Shown here: positions 15,701 through 17,576 of the stretch, piece after piece | Position numbering within the stretch: position 1 is the first letter of the stretch | Layout of the letters: every line of letters begins with the position of its first letter | Translations under genes and position numbers: made by a program | Notes under the pieces: model-generated | Told to the model about the DNA's origin: nothing | Database searches by the model: none | The model's input: only the letters and a program-made list of their open reading frames with translations | From: JTS-RE9 sp964649195 | GTDB lineage: Bacteria; Planctomycetota; Phycisphaerae; Phycisphaerales; Phycisphaeraceae | Reading direction: 5' to 3' | DNA: 17,576 bases | Assembly: GCA_964649195.1 (NCBI GenBank) | Contig: CAZYPK010000115.1 | Coordinates: forward strand, 1-17,576

Positions 15701-17576
15701 ATGACGGAAAACAACGCTACGCACTTCATGCGAGCGAGATACTACGACTCCGAGTGGGGACGGTTTCTGGCAATGGACCCCGCCGGGCTTCTCGGCGGCG
15801 ATACTAATCTGTATCGTCATGTCCAAAACAATCCCATCATATTGATTGATCCAAGTGGATTGTGGGTTCCCGCCGTGATCGGTGCAATCCATGCCGGCCG
15901 TATCATTGCGATCGTCGGGGGGCAAGCCATTCGCTTTGCTGCACCCCATGTAATAAGAGCGACCGTGACGGCTGGCAAAGGCGTAGCCTCGGCGGGTAGA
16001 ACCGTCGCTTCGGCGGCGAAGATGGCAGCAAGCGCCACAAACAGCGCCATATTGAGAGCGTCAGTGTCAGCATCTGAGGCTATGACTCTGGCTTCCATCA
16101 GAATGTCGACAGCAATAGAAGAGGCAATTCGAACACTACATGTCAACTATTTGATCCATGCTGACAAAATCAATAGTGCAGTTATTGGCGTAGTTGGCTT
16201 TGTGTTCGGTTCGGATCCAGGACAGTATTCGGTGCCTGACAACTGGGTGGATTTGTTGTTTCAAGGATTGGACATTGCGGAGTCGCTGTGGGATCAACGT
16301 GATCAGTACTTAACGGCCATCAGTGCTTGGATGTCTTCGATCACACTTGATCTTCCAAGCATATCAGGCACCACCGGCGCCACCGGCACCGCCCAGTCCG
16401 TCGATCCCAACGAAAAGTTCGGTGCCGCCGGCTACGGCCCACAGGCGTTCATCCTCCCCGGCTCCGTCATCCCCTACATCATCCACTTCGAGAACCTCGG
16501 CCCCGGCAGCATCCCGGCGCCGACCACCCCGGCCACCGCGCCGGCTCAGCGCGTCGAAGTCACTGATCAACTCTCGCCGCACCTCGACTGGGACAGCTTC
16601 TCCTTCACCGACTTCGGCTTCGGCGATATTCACCTGACCATCCCCGCCGGCCTGCATTACTACTTCACCACCGTCCCGCTCACCTACAACGACGAGAATT
16701 TCGATGTCGAGATCGAGTTCGAGTTCGACGCCTTCACCGGCCAGGTCCGCGCCGTCTTCCAGTCCATCGATCCGCAGACTTCCCTGCCGCCCGATGTCCT
16801 CACCGGCTTCCTCCCGCCCGAGGACGGTACCGGCATCGGCAAGGGCTATTTCTCCTTCACCATCGACGCCAGGGACGACCTGACCACCGGCACGGAAATC
16901 CGCAATGTCGCCCTCATCAGCTTCGACAGCCAGACGATCATCGCCACCAACCAGGTCAATCCGCAGGACGCAAGCAAAGGCACCGATCCGAACAAGGAGG
17001 CCCTGAACACCATCGACGTCAATATCCCGGCCAGCGGCGTGCTGCCCCTGCCCGCCACGACCGGTTCCCTGGATTTCCTCGTCGAATGGTCCGGCCAGGA
17101 TGATGCGGACGGCATCGAAGGGGCGGGCGTCGCGACGTATGACATTTTCGTATCCGAGGACGGCGGGCCGTTCACGCTGTGGCTCGACAACATCGCGGAG
17201 ACATCGGCACTCTTCATCGGCCAGAACGGCCGCAGCTATGCCTTTGCGTCCATCGCCACGGACGGCGTGGGGCATGTGGAAACCAAATCGTTGCAGGCGG
17301 AAGCGACGACCACCGTCACGGTCAACGCGGTTCTCCTCCCCGAAGTGGAAGTCCAAGGCAACGGCACGGTCATCACCGACGGCGACACAACGCCCTCGTC
17401 CGGCGACCACACCAACTTCGGCTCCATCACCCAGGGCGGCGCGACGATCAGTCGAACATTCACCGTGCGCAACCTCGGCACGGCAGCGCTGACCACCTCG
17501 AACCTGACCGTCCCCGCCGGGTTCACGATCACGCAGGGGCTGCCCGCGTCCATCGCCCCTAAAAGCAGCGACACCT
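6791..17576 (+). CDS. Giant modular exported RHS/YD-repeat protein (3' partial)
   Basis: One open frame runs 3595 codons to the window edge with no stop. Residues 39-50 (IEQLESRLYLAA) are a LEPR-XLL-like planctomycete export signature; the N-terminus is Arg-rich. Modules in order: W-D-G-G-G/NWS-type opening (53-83); Gly/Thr-rich beta-helix-like repeats (about 100-1260) in five units whose TLENAG landmark falls at residues 204, 428, 652, 850 and 1049; delta-60-type repeats (about 1274-1680, LDPTFGDDGIV and relatives); SdrD-B-like Ca-binding-type module (about 1686-1785); PPC-like domain (about 1791-1898); IPT/TIG-like domain (about 1902-1993); uncharacterised linker (1995-2200); DUF6531-like RHS entry (about 2204-2277); YD repeats (2314-2937); RHS core with DPAGLLGG (from 2996) and DPSGLW (3020-3025); hydrophobic Ala-rich variable segment (to about 3192); a SVDPNEK-type module (about 3200-3415); FN3-like segment; start of a choice-of-anchor-D-like domain (from about 3517). 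Probably a cell-surface adhesin or contact protein. The ligand is unknown. Confidence 0.88.
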   Translation, partial: MSLSSRLYERARTVAHFFARSRRHAGRRRTRNTPSRPCIEQLESRLYLAAVAWDGGGNGFSWHDPLNWSGDVLPGINDDVVIDIEANPTVQITSSSGAVTVQSLTSKENLLITGGSLVVGQTSDIDATLTISGGTFTLTDGSQVTINSLIFSGGTLGGAGDVTVTGTLNWTGGTMSGAGKTIVAADAELNITGTSTKRLGRTLENAGTALYSGSNFQFGPTSGAAGVIGNLVGATFTVTGGGWLDQWSSGAHTFNNAGTFIKRGAGTTTRFSTVAFHNTGIVQVEEGALQLSGGGVSPGGFQIAAGATLGFGRGVHRIQGGSITGGGTANFYDSFSSGDHAELDNASTYNPSATLVDGGTVLFNNAATTNVLDLRSGGVISGTGTLTANDAFHWSGGTMEGAGKTIVAADAELNITGTSTKRLGRTLENAGTALYSGSNFQFGPTSGAAGVIGNLVGATFTVTGGGWLDQWSSGAHTFNNAGTFIKRGAGTTTRFSTVAFHNTGIVQVEEGALQLSGGGVSPGGFQIAAGATLGFGRGVHRIQGGSITGGGTANFYDSFSSGDHAELDNASTYNPSATLVDGGTVLFNNAATTNVLDLRSGGVISGTGTLTANDAFHWSGGTMEGAGKTIVAADAELNITGTSTKRLGRTLENAGTAVYSGSNFQFGPGATPGVLINLAGATLTAVGESDFSWWTSNAGHLIDNRGLFRHTGAGTTDVTGITFNNSGSVVVAAGTLRLNRGGTYAGEIDVAAGAGIGFNGGTHTLEAGLSLTGAGMIFVTSGTVTTASALGLPHLTLNGGTLGGAGDVTVTGTFSWTSGTMSGEGKTILASTATGTLTGSSSKYLGRTLENAGDLTYSGSSFWFGPTSGVAGMLVNLAGATLTAVGESDFSWQTSNAGHLIDNRGLFRHTGAGITDVTGVTFNNSGSVVVSEGTLRLNRGGTYAGEIDVAAGAALVFDTGTHTLEAGLSVTGAGMVFVSDGTVATASAIELPHLTLNGGTFGGAGDVTVTGTLSWTSGTMSGTGRTIVAPTATGAFTGSVHKYLGRTLENAGSLTYNGSNFDFGPSSGVPGVLINLAGATLITVGESDFSWQTSNAGHLIDNRGLFRHTGAGTTDISGVTFNNSGDVAVSTGTLRLNRGGTSSGQFHIDAAATLTFATQVHNLAQATIAGPGTLAFSNIGAAGNPQLLEVASHNIGNTPAAFSGDFALGALILGGNSRVRLVDGADNSPGSTAEVLYVSNLDVASNATLELNLLKYFAVQQTITGTVISGLPVLDPTFGDDGIVREAFATGSRSYFTDVAVLHDGRIVAVGQGIAPGDSNYNLVVALYLADGTPDNTFNGAQSVHHRFFDPFGDSSNDFASGITLLADGSFVVSGRNGIGVNDVNSRGFLLKFNASGALDTQFSGDGIFTDTEQGITGVEAQGNKLLVGGVVDGTNFGVMRLTAGGELDPAFGQGGRIVFDFNALSGGKPASQGGQLSVRADGSFVFSGVVGLLESHNRDIVYANFNASGVLGPAFGTQGKGLFDTGGDEYGTVRLRPDGSLVLNYINFSNSGLYLARIAPEGGAVSPAFIGSAVSPGGFSWLFPTIEFLPDGRAIFSAASTTGDAAGPSNTGGHRGHLWLTTPTLDTIDATFGLAGQATLLNGTGLFVTGSALTADGRLLLAGWSEDTQNHPFAIARFDIAGNAGAIRGTVFHDNDRDGIHDASEQGLANVPVYLDINDNNTFDAGEPVAWTDVHGRYSLVHLPPGSYTVRVNGAILAPLLPNAPLSGEHQVVITEGETSAGHDFAFSTDLQAQPLPLDQPVAGSLAGSGVSVLYKIEAPGGTPLRVTLDHSRDGDRTEIYLRRGAVPTRGIHDHRYATNGADHSILVPNAQAGTWYVLVYASHVPTPADFTLLATVPGIIAADATPDAYSADQTVTMTIAGAGFLPGVQAALIAGDGTVIPATNTRIDSYAQLTATFNLTGVTPGQYDVRVTSAAGSSDTLIDAFTVLAAGAARLETKLILPGALGRHATATLYVEYANTGTAAMEAPILILQSGDPDGSDKPLLTLDQSLLAKGFWTSAMPDGFSHAVQIYASGATPGLLQPGEKVRVPVYYAGLLTPWNFGDNRVELEIRIHEAGSADLIDWHSLEDVLRPDWIAPDAWGAVFANLAAQTGDTWGDYVAMLSENAVYLGRFGHHVTDINQLYGFELQQALGLSPVSTLASALDASLIAPGMPLEFGRSFGNSILDRYAQGPFGFGWNASWQVHLNELTDGTVVIHSGASQIRFQPDSRSAGKYFGPVGFTGEFRKITGGTFELASTGGGVTRFHADGRLNYIEDVNGHRISAAYAAGRLTGLTHSTGPSLTIAYNAAGRIASITDSIGNVQTYAYDAANAHLLSVTGPAGTVSYTYNTSANAALKHTLTSITDPAGITRRFEYDSRGRLAATFLNAGIERIEYAYDETGIVTSTDAAGVSATLHYDHLGRVARSEDALGGYILYEYDAVGRLSRQTNHLGQFRTYTWCSCGSMTSMTDELGNVTRFTPGGPHNQPTAFIDALGNQTRYAYDADGNLTATTYADGSVEQAAYDALGNPTSLINRRGQAIQFAYNALGQLTQETFPGGSTNIYAYDSRNRLITATDDRGVTTFEYDAADRLMRVVYPDGRWLTYEYDAAGRRIRMEDNTGYAVGYHYDSAGRLGSLTDAEDAIIVAYSYDLAGRMVREDKGNATYTTHAYDGLGRIASIVHRAPDDSINSRFDYAYDTLGRRTGMTTLDGAWIYTYDATGQLTRAVFDSVNPDIDDQDLRYFYDALGNRTRTELNGVTTDYTVNNLNQYLSAGDATYQYDLDGNLVLEVGHDGTRSFAYNVRNQLVEVVTPDGTWQYEYDPFGNRTATTVDGVRTEYLLDMTGLGDVIGEFDAAGNRTASYFHGLGLEAMNRADSRFYYDFDAIGSTSDITGAGGAYLNSYVYDPFGASLHVSESIANPFQFVGAFGVMTENNATHFMRARYYDSEWGRFLAMDPAGLLGGDTNLYRHVQNNPIILIDPSGLWVPAVIGAIHAGRIIAIVGGQAIRFAAPHVIRATVTAGKGVASAGRTVASAAKMAASATNSAILRASVSASEAMTLASIRMSTAIEEAIRTLHVNYLIHADKINSAVIGVVGFVFGSDPGQYSVPDNWVDLLFQGLDIAESLWDQRDQYLTAISAWMSSITLDLPSISGTTGATGTAQSVDPNEKFGAAGYGPQAFILPGSVIPYIIHFENLGPGSIPAPTTPATAPAQRVEVTDQLSPHLDWDSFSFTDFGFGDIHLTIPAGLHYYFTTVPLTYNDENFDVEIEFEFDAFTGQVRAVFQSIDPQTSLPPDVLTGFLPPEDGTGIGKGYFSFTIDARDDLTTGTEIRNVALISFDSQTIIATNQVNPQDASKGTDPNKEALNTIDVNIPASGVLPLPATTGSLDFLVEWSGQDDADGIEGAGVATYDIFVSEDGGPFTLWLDNIAETSALFIGQNGRSYAFASIATDGVGHVETKSLQAEATTTVTVNAVLLPEVEVQGNGTVITDGDTTPSSGDHTNFGSITQGGATISRTFTVRNLGTAALTTSNLTVPAGFTITQGLPASIAPKSSDT
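7322..8797 (+). repeat. 672-bp tandem duplication with partial third copy
   Basis: Unit boundaries using GCGGGCAAAACGATCGTGG as landmark are 7322, 7994 and 8666, exactly 672 bp (224 codons) apart. Bases 7376-8061 equal 8048-8733 in every position I compared, a 686-bp identical run. Only three differences (7348, 7372, 7375) separate the first 55 bases of units one and two. The third copy keeps high identity to about 8797 and then diverges into the next repeat type. Reading frame is preserved. This points to very recent duplication or gene conversion, and it is a place where assemblies may miscount units. Confidence 0.93.
8798..10250 (+). repeat. Diverged repeat units of about 594-597 bp
   Basis: A second repeat class continues the array. 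Landmark CTGGAGAACGCG occurs at 8741, 9335 and 9932, spaced 594 and 597 bp (198 and 199 codons). Shared peptides include ESDFSWxTSNAGHLIDNRGL, then FRHTGAG, VTFNNSG and TLRLNRGGT. Units are clearly related but have accumulated differences, unlike the 672-bp pair, so they are older. The pattern of Gly, Thr, Val and Asn turns suggests a right-handed beta-helix or similar solenoid. Confidence 0.85.
13730..15865 (+). other. RHS/YD-repeat region and RHS core inside the giant gene
   Basis: About 600 residues carry successive YD motifs such as YDAVGRLSRQTNHLG, YDADGNLTATTY, YDALGNPTSLINRRGQ and YEYDAAGRRIRM. They end in YDPFGAS, RYYDSEWGRFLAMDPAGL and NLYRHVQNNPIILIDPSGLW, the RHS-associated core. 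In characterised Rhs and TcC proteins such repeats build a closed shell and the core contains an aspartate-dependent self-cleavage site near the last DPxGL. Whether this copy cleaves is unknown. Confidence 0.9.
15601..16365 (+). other. AT-richer codon-usage island within the giant gene
   Basis: From about 15601 the codon use changes in frame. ATA (five times), AGA (five times) and TTA (twice) appear here, while I noticed only one ATA, one AGA and no TTA in the rest of the gene. The sample line 16141-16200 has 23 G or C of 60. The island covers the RHS core and an Ala-rich, hydrophobic, non-repetitive segment. It ends abruptly at about 16365, where GC-rich codons (ACCACCGGCGCC type) resume. 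Confidence 0.7.

Noticed and set aside
16364..17410. A 348-codon minus-strand open frame
   Set aside because: Shadow opposite the SVDPNEK-type module; Gly, Asp and Arg rich with no domain.

Overview
The window looks like chromosomal DNA from a planctomycete with moderately high GC. The best lineage evidence is a giant exported protein whose N-terminus carries a variant of the planctomycete LEPR-XLL signature (IEQLESRLYLAA). That protein is a chain of modules typical of planctomycete surface proteins: beta-helix-like repeats, delta-60 repeats, an SdrD-B-like module, a PPC-like module, RHS/YD repeats and a choice-of-anchor-D-like tail. All assignments come from reading the sequence; no database search was run.

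Left part (1-1632). A short 5' piece of a minus-strand gene (ThiF-like start) enters at the left edge, followed by a small four-helix membrane protein of TMEM14 type, also minus strand. A decayed plus-strand dinB (DNA polymerase IV) remnant follows: it lacks the catalytic N-terminal part and needs two frameshifts. Next is a gene-poor, AT-richer stretch with direct repeats, an AT-rich hairpin, a good sigma70-type promoter, the 3' half of a tRNA-Ala(TGC)-like gene without its 5' half, and five copies of TTGACGATT at multiples of 3 bp. I read this as an integrase attachment region.

Middle part (1633-6397). A plus-strand tyrosine-recombinase-like integrase (526 aa) is followed by three minus-strand genes transcribed towards it. 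In transcription order these are a membrane-anchored helical/TPR-like protein (6397-5567), an exported protein with a possible PD-(D/E)xK-like nuclease core and a small-residue-rich hydrophobic C-terminal half (5506-4328), and a DUF5677-like protein (about 4215-3382). The first two have clear ribosome binding sites and are 60 bp apart, so they probably form an operon. None has a function I can name with confidence.

Right part (6398-17576). A 393-bp divergent intergenic region holds a leader hairpin for the minus-strand operon, a candidate plus-strand promoter and a four-run G-tract (possible RNA G-quadruplex). It leads to one uninterrupted reading frame from 6791 to the window end (3595 codons, 3' end not reached). 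Its notable internal features are a near-perfect 672-bp tandem duplication, a long RHS/YD-repeat barrel, and an AT-richer island with different codon use. That island spans the RHS core and the hypervariable-type segment behind it, and is followed in frame by normal GC-rich modules instead of ending the protein. The long minus-strand open frames opposite this gene are codon-bias shadows.
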